Shown here piece by piece: positions 11,640 to 23,134 of a DNA stretch of 64,000 bases. The stretch is from the NCBI GenBank assembly GCA_949130495.1, contig OX422211.1, forward strand, positions 443,184,219 to 443,248,218, in the 5' to 3' direction. The translations under genes and the position numbers were made by a program. This stretch comes from Sambucus nigra (lineage: Eukaryota > Streptophyta > Magnoliopsida > Dipsacales > Adoxaceae). The notes beneath the pieces are model-generated. The model was not told where the DNA came from, searched no databases, and saw nothing but the letters and a program-made list of their open reading frames with translations. Within the stretch, counting starts at the first letter, position 1, and each line of letters opens with the position of its first letter.

Positions 11640-12930
11640 TCTTGTACGAACAGGCTCAGTAAGATAATAAACCACGTTGTCTAAGGGGTGATCTTTAGAA
11701 ACCCAGTTAAGTACTTCGGGCATATAAGTTAGTAAAGGATCATGTATCTATGGAGAGTCATAATAAAAAATATTTTTAGACTTTTCCACGATAGTTGGTC
11801 ATGTGGGTTTACTCTCAACATTAGTGTCACTAATAATCACATTAATGGATTCCATGAGGGTTTTGGTTCGAAGATTATAGACATGATAGGCTTTACTATT
11901 TGGAGAGTAACCTAAAAAGATGGCTTTATCACCTATGGTTTTGAATTTGGGAAAATGTTCTATGTCCTTACATACATAGCAAGCACTCCCAAAGGTTCTA
12001 AAATATTTTAGGTTAGGTTTCTTGTTGTACCATAGTTTGTAAGGAGTCTATTTGGTATATTTTCTAAGATATATATGGTTTATGATGTGGTAAGTAGTCC
12101 TAACAGTTTCTACCCAAAACTACTTAGGAAAGCTTTTGGCATGAATCATAACTCGTTCCATTTCTTGAATAGTCCTATTCTTTCTTTTAGCTTTACAGTT
12201 TTGCTGAGGGGTTTTACGAGCACAAAATTTGTGTTGGTAACCATTATAAGTACAATGTTCAGTTACTCCTAAGTCTTTAAACTCTCCCCCATGATCACTA
12301 TGGATACGATTTACTTGACTATCCTTTTCGTTCTCAATACGTAGAAGAATTTTTAGAAATTTTTGAATGGTTTCGTACTTTTGTTTAAAGAAAGCTATCC
12401 AAGTAAAGCGGGTAAAATCATCGACCATCACTAAGATGTATCTATTGACACATAAACTAATTGTTCTATCAAGACCCATTAGGTCTATATGGATGAGTTC
12501 TAGAGGTTTAGAAGTCAATGCATCTTTGACTTTCCTATGTGCAGACTTAATAATTTTTCCTTCTTGGCAAGGCCCACAAATAATGTTTGATATAGGCTTT
12601 ATTTTAGGAAGACCTCTAACTATTTCTTGAGAACACAATTTACCAAGGCTATCAAAATGTATGTAACCCAACCTATTATGCCAAATCTCATTGTCATCCA
12701 TTCTGGATATGTTACAAATCTCATTATTTGGATTAATTGTATAACAGTTATCTGGGGTACGAAGGCCTGTAATAATGCATTCAACATTTAAATTTAAAAT
12801 TTTGCAATTATTTTTTAAAAATGTGACAGTATGGTTGGAGTCACAAAATTGTGATATACTTAATAAATTTTCTTTAAACCTTTTACTAGAAGAACATCTT
12901 TTAAGATAGGTAACCATTGTTCATGGAGAA
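11640..12930 (-). pseudogene. COP-1 integrase with the catalytic glutamate replaced
   Basis: Minus frame 12917-12120 is the best-preserved pol segment. The N-terminal zinc-binding region reads WHNRLGYIHF, with Tyr where the second His of HRRLGH normally stands, then CGPCQEGK. The core has the first Asp in IHIDLMG and the second in HSDHGGEF. The third catalytic residue, normally Glu in the VAERKNRT context, is Lys (codon at 12186-12188). A stop follows SFPK; downstream frames still read KPNLKYFRTFGSACYV and GDKAIFLGYS, the usual copia integrase C-terminal signatures. Integrase joins element DNA to the chromosome. With DDK instead of DDE it would be inactive even without the stops. Confidence 0.85.
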
Positions 12931-13040
12931 TCCCTTTACCAATGATCTGGGCTGATACCCCCAAACAAAATTTTACTTCCAGAGAGCTTAGTTTCATCCC
13001 CGATTATGTGTTTGGAACATCCTAAATCTAAATACCATCC
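12931..13040 (-). pseudogene. COP-1 aspartic protease active-site region
   Basis: Minus strand 13028-13014 reads D-L-G-C-S followed by KHIIG, matching copia DSGCS(R/K)HMTG. The DSG serine is Leu. The strand continues into the ISAQIIGKG loop. The retroviral-type protease would cleave Gag-Pol; the changed active-site loop and nearby stops argue against activity. Confidence 0.75.
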
Positions 13041-15542
13041 AAATGTTGTGTGCTCAGCTTTCAAAGCACTGATCACAATATTACATTTTATCTAGGGTCT
13101 TAATTCATCCTTACTAACCCAAATTGTTCTAGTTTTTAAAAGTTTGCGTTGATTAGCTCGAATAAGGTAAAATTTGCGAGCATTAGCCTTTTCTTTAAAA
13201 GATTTTTTGCGCAAATTTATTTTTCTCAAATTTCTGAGCATTTGGTTTAGGTATGAATCTAGGATTTCCTCTTATTGATGATATTTTCTTCCTATTACGA
13301 TAGTTAGAGTTCTTATATGGTTGATTAGGAAGAATATAGGTATTTCTGACTTTCCGAGAGTAGTTGAAATTATGATAAACAGGTGAACTAAAAATAGGTT
13401 TTTATAGACGTTTGGAAAAACGTCCATCAATGGAATGTCCAAAGACATCGGAGTATGAGTAATAAAGATGGCTCTTACGAGGCGTATCTTAGGAAAGTTG
13501 TTAGACAAAGGTTTGTCTAAAAATTTATCTATAGACTTATTCCTAAAAGGTACAGGTTGAAAAGACGAATCATTTTTCCTAATTGGAGGGCAGACGTGTT
13601 TAGCCTTATGTTCAACATTAAGATTAGAGGTACTGGCCTCACTAATGTCTATCTTTTATTATTTCAAATCAAAGTTGTTTTTTAAGGCATGAAAATCTAG
13701 AGAAGTTTCAATAGGTTTTTTGCCACCGGACACAAACTTGATAGTTTCAAGATTTTTCGCATGTTTGTTAGTACTGGGGAAAAATCCTATTCCAGTTCTA
13801 TCATCAGAATTGGTTTTACTTTCATCAACAACGTTTTTCAAAATAGTAAGAGTTATTTTCAAATTTTACAAATTTTTTGAAGACTTTTGATGTCTTTTCT
13901 TTAGTTTGTTCCAATTCTAACAAAGTCCCTTTATATTTCCTTTCCAGAATTTCATTTGATTCTGACAGCTCTTTGATTTTTTGAGCAAAACCTTAGTCTC
14001 ATTCTCATGATCTAGACATTGAGAGGTGTACTCTTCATCATTATGTTTGATCATTTGGCTTAGGGCTTCTATTTTTTGGGTAAGTTCCATGACTACTTTT
14101 TTAAGTTTAGTACTCTTCTTGAGGGTTTTCATGTATAGCATGTGAATATTTGGGGGTCATCATTGTCAAAGTCACTAAATGTACAGTGTGTAGTGTCCCC
14201 TAGCAATTCATTTTTAGGACTCACACACATGACATTAGAACTACTAGTAGCATTCTCCAGTAACAAAACAGATATACTATTAGGAACAATATCATTCAAG
14301 ATTGCATGGTTAGAAATACTACTATCAGATTCAGTACTAGTCATAGGCTCATTAGTATATATAATTTTGGCAAAGAATGACATACATGGTTCAAAAGAAT
14401 TAGATGACTCGGGCTCATTAGGTTCTGATTCACTTGAGCCATCCCAGGTCTTGCACAAATTAGCCCTATTTTTTTATTTTCATTCAAATGGACTCTATAG
14501 TCATTTTCCATATGTCCTAATTTGCCACATCTAAAACACTCAACATTGTTTAGGTCTTTTCGAGGTTTATTTTGATTATCAGTCTGGTGTTTATCCTGTC
14601 TTTTCTCATGAGGTTTATTATTAGAGTACTTTGGATAATTAGGTTTGCCTTATCTATTTGCAACTTTATTTTGAAATTTCAAAATTTTCTTAAACTGTTT
14701 AGACATTAAGGCAATGTGATTATCTAGACTGTCATAGTTATAGTCCTCATCAGAATTTAAGTCAACTTCAGGAAAATTAAACTCAGGTTTGGTCAACTTA
14801 GAGGTGAAGATAAGATTAGAAGTGGACTGTTTATTTTGGGTCTGAGTTAATTGCTTCTTAAACTCTAATTCCATTTCCACTGTCCTTAGCTTTCTACGGA
14901 GGAGTTCAAGTGTTAAATTTGAATCGTCCATCTCCTCAATGGCATAACACTTATTGTCAAACTTTTGTGGAAGTGACCTCAGAATTTGGAAACAATTTCC
15001 TTCCTATCATAAATTATACCATTCGCATGCAGCTTAGTCACTATATCTATCAACCTAATGTAGAAGTCATCAAATGACTTAGTCTGAGTCATGACTAAAG
15101 TGTTGTACTGCTGGATTAACATTTGGGTTTTAGCAGCTTTAACATGTGTGTCTATTTCATGTGTAGTCACTAGAGTGTCCCATGCTTCCTTAGAGGTAGT
15201 ACAAAAAGATATCCTCTTGAATTTGTGTTCATTGATACACATAAATATGGCATTTTTGCCTTTATTATTATTAAGGGAGGTTTATATCTCTTCTTTGGTG
15301 AATTCACTTAGCAGTTTCCTAATCCTCACATTACTTCCTTCTGCGGCTAGTTTAGTTGGGAAAGTGTAACCATTTTCAATAGCATCCGAGACATCATATC
15401 CGAATGTACCATGGATGAAATTAACCATCCTCACTTTCCAGTAAGAGAAGTTGGTTCCATCAAAGAGTGGGGGTCTGGATAGGTTACCTAATCTCTCAAA
15501 TTTCCCGTCGATTATTTTATTTTGAAAAAATAATAATTTCAC
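13041..15542 (-). pseudogene. COP-1 gag, long form, interrupted
   Basis: Starts 48 bases after the primer site. The opening LFDGTNFSYWKVRM is the typical copia gag start, followed by SKEAWDTL and a helix-rich capsid region (to about 14980). A stop splits it at 15282, and a frameshift follows 14979. Next come LRRKLRTVEMELEF, a single zinc knuckle at 14497-14538 (CFRCGKLGHMENDY, last Cys now Tyr), an acidic Ser-rich stretch (about 14129-14458), a Lys/Glu coiled coil (13917-14141) and a basic Asn/Arg/Lys-rich tail running into protease. The original protein would have been about 800 residues, long for copia gag. Confidence 0.8.
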
Positions 15543-15576
15543 AAACTCAGGATCAAAAAGATTTTATAAAACCAAT

Positions 15577-15589
15577 GCTCTGATGCCAA
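15577..15589 (-). other. Primer-binding site of COP-1 (initiator tRNA-Met)
   Basis: Minus strand TTGGCATCAGAGC begins one base after the CA that ends the 5' LTR; one base differs from the plant initiator tRNA-Met complement. Confidence 0.85.
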
Positions 15590-15590
15590 T

Positions 15591-16765
15591 TGAAAAAAAT
15601 GCCACTTAAGTTGTTTAAAAAGTTTAAGACAGTTTAAATGGCTTCGAATAGTTTGTTTGAGAAACTCCTTTTTTGACAAAACAAGTACTAACACGGGATG
15701 TGTATAAAAAGTTATGAATGAGATATTTCAGTTATTAAGTATTACAGTTTTGAAAAACAAAACTAAATAAATTCTAAATCAGCACACAAGTAGAAGGTGA
15801 TGAGAGGAAGATGAAACATGCAAGAACATAAGATTTTAACGTGGTAAAACCCCCACCCAATTGAGGAAACATATACGAAGGTCTCTACACCTCAAAACAA
15901 AAATTCACTAAAAAAGAATATAGGTTACAAGCTATATAACAAACTAAACACACAATCAAACCTATTTTAAGTCCAGAAAATATTCCAGCTCCGTTAGGTT
16001 ATTCTAACTTCTCTGAAGGCTATGATGTTGAAGTTGTTCTCTCAACTTTGTTCCTCTTCTCCTTTTTATCTTTCAGTCGACTCTAAAGTCAATGATTTCT
16101 CTACCAACACTTCTTTAGTGTTGTAGTGTGAATAGTGTAAGTGGTGAAGTGCCTAAACACATGCATGCAACACACACAGACACATACACACACACACTTA
16201 TACTGACAATATACCATCAAATTATAGATTTCATTCTAAAATGTAGTGATGATTTCTGAATTTCAGTTTGTTTGAAAACCTCAGACTTCTGATCTTTATT
16301 TATATACACAGATCTCAAGGCAACCTTGCTATCAGAAAGAGCTAAGGCCCTAAACTCTTTCTCTTGATTTCATCTACACAATTCTTTAAAAAATTATGAA
16401 ATATAAGTATGAAAGTGTAAACGCCATTCAAGATCTTAACTAGATCTAAATCTGGTTTTTTTCAAAATTGGAAACAAAAAAGGATTTTTTGGTAAGAGCT
16501 TTAAGAAAAACATTTACGAGTAAAACAACCAACAAATATGGATTTCTTGATGAAAGAAATCAACCTAAGTATGTATACGTGTTTTGTATCACACAAAGGT
16601 CGGATCTAAACTTTCTGTGAAAAGAAAATGAAATTCAAACTTCATGACTAGTTGGACAAGAGATTAAAGACCAGAGAGGACGAATCTTCACACATGATCG
16701 AACACACTCAAACTCACAAGGTATTTTCTGAGGAAAAATCACAAGAGTTTGATTTAGGGTTTGAT

Positions 16766-16804
<39 letters not shown>

Positions 16805-17565
16805 ATTTTCTCTCAAAACAAAATTGATCCAAATATTGTAAACATATAACACTTGGTCCTTATTTATACAGCCAATAGAAGGATCTGGAAGGACGAACCA
16901 AATACACGGCTTGGATTAAATCTAATCAAATCCAAGCAATTCCTAAGACTGTAAAACGACCTATTTCAAAGTCCATATGATTGGTTCAATTTATAAAGAC
17001 ATGGATTGAGTTAAGAGACATGAAGACCATAGATAACATAAATCCAATGCTTTAGATTGAGTCCCAAGTTTGTGAGAGTGGAAAAACACAAATTTAATGG
17101 GTAACTAACCAACACGTGTAGGGAAGGGATCGAACCAAAAATGCGAGTTTTGTAACTTTTTAAAATATAATTTGTTACCACAAATATTTCTGCCGATTTC
17201 GGTGTCTATCCAACGAAAGTTTTTAGGAGATAAAGGGATTTACAAATAAGTTCAAAACATTTTAAAACCAATTTTTAAATGTTAAAAAAAATATTTATAA
17301 ATTCGTAAAAATTATTTAAAAATCTCAAAAATTATTATAATGGCAATCAATACTCACACACCTAATATGATATGAATACAACAAAAAAATGCAATCCTAG
17401 GTGAAGTGTTGGTATTATATCTTTGAGACTAATAAAGGAAATATCATGTAGAATCTCAGGTTCTTTGGTAAACTAGTGTATGACTCAAATTTTATCACTA
17501 TTTCCAGACTAAACAAGCGCCTATATAATATAGACTCAAGTGAGTCAAAGATATAGGGTGCTTTA
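15591..17565 (-). repeat. 5' LTR of COP-1
   Basis: On the minus strand it ends in ...TTTTTTCA at 15591, just before the primer site. It starts at 17565 with TA, a mutated TG, judged by alignment with the other LTR. The TATA box GTATAAATAAG (minus) lies at about 16859-16871. A (CT)n run at 16771-16800 is much longer than in the partner LTR. Confidence 0.88.
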
Positions 17566-17570
17566 ATAAG
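17566..17570. repeat. Target-site duplication of COP-1 (partner at 7594-7598)
   Basis: ATAAG here and ACAAG at 7594-7598 flank the two outer LTR ends; one C/T difference. Confidence 0.7.
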
Positions 17571-18972
17571 AACATATAAGCATATCGGCAACAATGAATA
17601 ATAAGTAATCCATACAAATATTAAAGGATACCAACTATGACGCGATAATAAAAAGATACCACTTAAAATGCATGGGATATCAACAAAAATTTAAAACAAT
17701 ATAGATGCCAATTATGAATTCAAGAAAATATGGGCTAGCAAGCGAGGCAAAGACTCAAAAATAAAAAAATACCACACACACACACACACATATATATGCA
17801 CATACATACATACATAATGAATATCACTAACGCACATATACATGGGTATAAACACCATAAACGACACAAAATACATTAAGCTTTTCACACTCGTATGGCA
17901 AAAATGTATCCAAATTCATGTGAAAAACGAAAGTGAAGGAGTGTGAACTAGTAACAATGAAATTATGACCCAATCACTTAAAACACGTTCACAGAGTTAT
18001 CATTTGATTGCAAAACTTTATCACATTTAGATATAGCCTCATGTGATAATAAATATTGAACTCAATGAACAAACATACGCAATGCACACAAGCCTAGAAT
18101 TTAGATGATTTTACAAACCAATAGAGTTATGACAATAAAAGAATAATTAGTTTACAAAGTCATTGTGCAAACCCATTAATACATCCAACCTAACTCCTCA
18201 TAATTTTCTTTTTCTTTTCTTTTGAACATATCAACTAAACTAAACAGGCCTTGGCTAGTTTTTTCTTTTATAATGACATATTTTTTAAGGCCAAAAAATT
18301 CAATGGTGGCTTTCCACGTAAAGTAATTTTGTCTTTCGCAGCCCGATTCCATTGATAAACACTACAATACTAGATAAATATTTTTCTATTTTTTAAATTC
18401 GGGAAACGGTTATTACATGCACAAATCCTCCATAGTCATAGCAAAATGTAGATGACTAAATTAATAGGAGAACATCTCACTTAGCTCAAATATACATGTG
18501 GAGTTTCAATGTCAAATGAGCTTGTGCATGTGTGAAATGAGGCATATAAAAATAGAATCCATTAAGCAACACAAAATCCAACTGCTCCATGCAAGCGTGA
18601 CGAAGAACATTTTAAGGATTGAAGATCTTAACCAAAATTTCTAGCCACATGGAAGTGAAAAGGGAAAGGATTCAAACACAAATATATGCAACATAAAGTG
18701 TGTCAAACTAAAATACACACAAAACAAAAAATCTTGGAGTTCTGCAAAAAATTTCACCAAACAGAAAAAATTCAACTCAAAAGAAAAACAAAGAAAATCT
18801 TTTTGTATTTTTCTCAATAAGATACCACTTTTTAAGACATAAACAAATAAAAAATAAATACAAAATATATACACAAATAATAATTCTAGCATGTGATTAA
18901 TCATAGATCATAGACTAGAAAATGACAAACATACATACACCTAGCACAAATATAACATGAAGCACAAAAACA
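17571..18972 (-). other. Non-coding internal region of TG-2, downstream of gag
   Basis: About 1.4 kb without coding potential. It shares ordered blocks with TG-3 and TG-4: the hairpin at 18305-18344, a TAGGAGAACATCTCAC block near 18465-18480, and a poly-purine/TTTTTGTATTTTTC block near 18780-18820 just after gag. Contains a (CA)n/(TA)n run near 17772-17800. Confidence 0.65.
18305..18344 (-). other. Conserved hairpin, TG-2 copy
   Basis: On the minus strand GGGCTGCGAAAG and CTTTACG...AGCCACC can pair around an A/T-rich loop. It corresponds to 3298-3338, 28220-28260 and 31902-31944 in the sister elements. Confidence 0.6.
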
Positions 18973-20930
18973 CTAGAGTATGTAAACAAAGCTAACACAT
19001 TTAACCTTTCGATTTAGCATGGGAGGTTTCACGTGATAGAAAATGATAATCATAAATCCTGTTTGTAAAGTTACCAAGTCGGATGTCCTAACCCAAACAA
19101 GTGAAGAGTAACAATCTCGGGATTGGGTGATCTTGGCTACCTTGGTGACCTTACTCTTGGATTTCCTAGGATCCTTTTTTAGATCAAAACAAAATTTTCT
19201 AAGATGACCTTTTCGACCACAATATGAGAAAGTAAATACTCGACAAAAAGTAATACCTAAGGATTGACCTTTGGAAATGTTCCTAGGTGATTCTCTCAAA
19301 ATAGTGGTTTTTACTTTATTGGCGGAAGCATTATAAGAACTGAAGCCTAAACCACAAGTGTCATTTTTCACTTGGACGGTTCCTAATATTTTGTCTAATT
19401 TAGCGAACCTACATTCCAAATCAAATTTGACCTTAATAGAGTCTCTCGATTTTTCTTCTAATTGTAAAATCTTAAACTCTAGCAAAACCTTTCTTTGTTC
19501 AAACTGAGAAGCTTTTTCTTCATTGTTTTCATCAAACCTCTAAGGCGATCTCTCTTACCTTCAACATATTCAAGCTTATCTCGAAGAGCTCTCTCATGTG
19601 TCTTAAGGTCTTCCCCTAAATCACTCTCATCAATGACCTTGGCACGCTCTCTCAAACTAGCTTCTAACTTCAAGTTAGCCCTTTTTAATTTAATTGATTT
19701 GGCATACAATTCTTGAAAAGCTACTAGAAGTTCACTCTCATCAACCGCATCTTCAATTTCACTCTCTTTCATCCCCACTCTCACAACCATAAAAAACATG
19801 GGATTCACAAAATTTGTCCTCAGAAGTGTCATGTATTATAATGTCATCATTGGACATGTTCTCACTATCACTTACATGACTTGCCATGAAAGCGATAAAA
19901 TTGTGCTCAATGGAGGAATTGGGTCCCTTTTCCTTATCACTATCACTAAGGGTAGCATTGTATGAAATTTGTTGCTTGCCCTTTTTCCTTAGTTTTGTGG
20001 GAAATTCAAAAGCCCTATGGTTATACCCTTCAGAATCAAAACACCGATTTGACTCATCCCTATTAAGATCTTCATTTTACCTTTTAGGGAATTTTCCGAC
20101 TTTGTCATACTTAGATTTATCAAATTTATTGAAGTCATTTTTAAGATTATCTTTGTTAAAATTAAGAAATTTTCTCAATTTTCTAGCAAACCTAGCCATA
20201 TCTTCCTAGTCAAAATCACTCTCATCATCCGAAACTTATTTTTCCTCTTTTTGGGCTTCAAATCGATGCCCTTTTCTTTCTTATTTTCGATATTCAAGGA
20301 AAACATGTCAAGTTCATAGGTTTGTAAGTCACTTATGAACTCTTCCAGTTTCGTAGAGGCTAAAGTGGGTAAAGAATTCAACTAGGTCAATGTAGGAATA
20401 AACTTATCGGGAAGGGGCCTTAAAATTTTCTTTACTACTTGGTCGTCGGGTATCTTTTCTCCCAGATTAAAAGATGAATTTACAATATCGAAAAGTCTAG
20501 CATAAAATTCATTAAAAGTTTCATTTTCAAGCATTTTTATGGTCTCAAATTGAGTGGTGAGGTTTTGGAGTTTCAAAGCTTTTACGACACTAGTTCCCTA
20601 GTGGGTGAGTTATAAGATATACCAAGCTTCTTTAGTTATTTCACACGGCATGATACATCGGAATATATCCGGTGTGACCCCACTAAACAAAGCATTCAAG
20701 CCCTGGGAATTAAAGTCGTCTAGTTTAAGTTCATTCTCAATCCATCTCTCTACAGGTTTGGGACACGTTCACTTTCTACTAAACATTTAGGTGGGGACCA
20801 CCCGGTAACGAAAGACATCCAAACCCTCTCATCTATGGACTTTAGTGCGAATTTCATATGCGCTTTCTAGTATGCGTAATTAAAACCATCAAAAACTGGA
20901 AATTTTAAAAGCGGGGAAAATTACATTGTT
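18973..20930 (-). pseudogene. Broken gag of TG-2
   Basis: Pieces in different minus frames reproduce the whole family gag: AYWKA near 20860, NLTTQFETIKM and NEFYARLFDIVN (20576-20382), KLEEFISDLQTYELDMFS, a first knuckle remnant near 20030 in which Cys residues are lost, the SDSDKE acidic tract, and a coiled-coil segment with VDESELLVAFQELYAKS and LRDKLEYVEGKR (19832-19479). A second knuckle, YCGRKGHLRKFCF (about 19150-19240), has its first Cys changed to Phe. It ends at about 18973. No pol follows. This long gag with two knuckles separated by a coiled coil resembles SIRE-type copia gag. At least five frame breaks. Confidence 0.8.
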
Positions 20931-20976
20931 TAGCTAAATACAAAAAGGACCTAAACGCAATAACTTAGTGCTTCTA

Positions 20977-20988
20977 GCTCTGATACCA
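20977..20988 (-). other. Primer-binding site of TG-2 (initiator tRNA-Met)
   Basis: Minus strand TGGTATCAGAGC is a perfect match to the plant consensus, three bases inside the LTR end at 20992. Confidence 0.9.
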
Positions 20989-20991
20989 CTT

Positions 20992-22550
20992 TGTTGGAAC
21001 ATAAGGCCCCAAATTCAAAATTCTTTAAAATAAACGAGATGGTTCAAATAAATTTCCAACTGCAATTTCAATTCAAATTTAAAACATAAATAAAGTTCAA
21101 ATTTTAATTTCTTCCAAATTAAAATTAAACTAAACTAGAAGTGAAATAAAAACTACTCAAACATTAATTTTCACTTAAATCCAATTAATTTAACTCAAGT
21201 CCTAAATTTTGTCTAACAATAATTAATTCACTTTTCAATAAGGGCCAAACAAAATTAACACAAATTTTATCTAATTAAATTGTGCTAACATGAATTAAAT
21301 TAACTGAAATCACCCAAATATATTTTAGCACCAAATTAAAGTAAGATTGAAAATTAAACCAACTTTTATCCTTTTTAACCTAAGCATCCGTTCTAAGTGA
21401 GTTAAACAAGATAAAAGAAACAATCTCACTACACGATGATGTACGAGGAAAACCCAAATGGGAAAAAATCTTGGACGGCCCCGGTCTAACAAATCCACTA
21501 GATACGGTTTTACAATTACAAGACAAACGACTTACAACACTCGACTTGACTCCCTTCAATCCCTGACGCATCTTCTTACAACTACCTCTGTCTATTTGAT
21601 AACCACGACGTCCATCATAGTCTCGGAGTCCACCAATGGAGGCACAACCCACCGTCAACCACAAATGGTGCCATTCACCATGTGAGAAAGCCGTAGCACA
21701 AACTTCTTCTCCTTTATGGGTAGAGAATCAACCCAAGCTTCTCTTCTTATTAGTGTAGAGAAAACCCGATGCCAAAACTCTCCAAGCAAAGATATATATA
21801 TATAAAGAACTTGGATTCTAAACAAACATGGGTGTATGTGTGTTTTGTAGAATTTTAATCCATGAATTTACACACACAAAACTTGAACTTGTGATAGAAA
21901 ACTTTTTGCTCTCAAAGGCTAGAGTAATGTTTCTTAAACATTTTTCTAAAAGGTCTTGTTACCGCATTTTTTAATCAGAATAAAGAGGTGGGAAACGAAA
22001 TGGGCAAGTGGGAAGTTATTAAAAAACTGTCAGAAAACTACCTAGGTCATTCGAACGACTTCGTTCGAACCAAACTTCTAACGAGAAAACAGAAGAAAAA
22101 TGCCAAAAGTCGTCAGAATCTCGTTCGAATGACTTGGTATGTCGTTCGACCGACATCCAATCTCGTTCGAATGATATTTCAAAAATCTCAAAAACTCTTT
22201 TTAAGACCAAAAAACTTTTACGAAAAGTTCTGAAATATTTTTTCAAGAAAAGTAAAAGTTATTCAAATATATTTTATAACCTATACACCCATAAACTATT
22301 TTCCAAGCTCCTATATATATAGTATAGCATTCATACCTTTGGAGACTTGGAATCCTCGATGTTGATGACGTGAAACATGTGGCACGAAACAAGGCAAAGA
22401 TGAAACTTTAAATCTTGGCCGCTACGTCTTCAACTTCTTCAAATGGCATACGCTTGATAAGAACAAACTACTATCATATGACTCAAATGGTTTTGTCCGT
22501 AATTAAGCCAAAACTACATAAGGACTCAATTGTAAATTTGTTTCCTTACA
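20992..22550 (-). repeat. 5' LTR of TG-2
   Basis: 1559 bp, from TGTAAGGAA (minus, at 22550) to TTCCAACA (20992). Five palindromic TCGTTCGAACGA-type sites lie at 22047-22174. A TATA-like CTTTATATATATAT lies at about 21788-21808 in LTR sense. The LTR would drive transcription of TG-2. Confidence 0.88.
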
Positions 22551-23134
22551 AAGGAGCAATCTATAACCATATCATTATGAAAAAGAAAACCATCCTCCCC
22601 AAATGATGAAATACTCAAATATTCCATTATCTAAGCCACACTGGAATTCACATGTGCTTTTAATTTTAGAATACATTAACATAACACTAAGTATATCATA
22701 GCATGACTTTTCCATGATCAAGCATTGAACTTCAATGACCACACCCCGTGAATAAAATGATGCACTTCTTCACTTGATTGATAAGATCGCTGATAATAAC
22801 AAACATTTCCTCCTAGTGTTTCTCTACACTAACTCTCCTTTGCAATACATGACAACTAAGCCATTAGAAAAAGATAAGGCATACCTATATATTAAATAAC
22901 ATGCATCATTTCCATCCTCCATTTTCAAGAACCTTGGAAATAAATATATACTTTTCAAAGACCCCACCTTTGATTATGATAACGAGGAGAATTATGAAAT
23001 ATAAGATGATAAAAATCAAAGCTACAACAAGAGGGAGAGAATATTATTTTTCAAAACCAAGTCTCAAAGAGGGGGGAGATTTCATAATCTTTTCTTGAAT
23101 CAGAATTGAGTTCTCATCATAAAAAGGGGGATAT
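22551..23134 (+). other. Remnant 3' internal region of an otherwise lost copia element
   Basis: No ORF of note. Its right end carries two purine-rich tracts on the plus strand, GAGGGGGGAGAT (about 23069-23080) and AAAAAGGGGGATAT (23121-23134). The second directly precedes the LTR at 23135 and is a normal polypurine tract, so this stretch is probably the tail of that element's internal region. Its left part has been cut away by TG-2 or by deletion. Confidence 0.45.

Larger units (their letters stand above)
7599..17565 (-). mobile_element. COP-1: full-length but inactive Ty1/copia retrotransposon nested in TG-2
   Basis: 9967 bp with LTRs of 1960 and 1975 bp and a 6-kb internal region. Primer site, gag, protease, integrase, reverse transcriptase and RNase H are in copia order on the minus strand, followed by a polypurine tract. 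Flanks ACAAG (7594-7598) and ATAAG (17566-17570) are a 5-bp target duplication with one transition. The long gag and RNase H tail suggest the SIRE/Maximus side of copia, but I could not test this. Many stops, frameshifts and lost catalytic residues make it inactive. Confidence 0.9.
5521..22550 (-). mobile_element. TG-2: gag-only copia-derived LTR retrotransposon, interrupted by COP-1
   Basis: Two related LTRs in the same orientation (5521-7109 and 20992-22550) bracket an internal region. A primer site adjoins the right LTR and a polypurine tract adjoins the left LTR, so the element reads on the minus strand. COP-1 (7599-17565) sits inside; without it TG-2 is about 7.06 kb. Flanks AATGA (5516-5520) and AAGGA (22551-22555) fit a 5-bp target duplication with one change. 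The internal part holds gag only, as in TG-1, TG-3 and TG-4. Confidence 0.85.

Noticed and set aside
14142..14534. Plus-strand ORF of 130 codons inside COP-1
   Set aside because: It overlaps the minus-strand gag including its zinc knuckle and has no domain pattern; it is an opposite-strand shadow.
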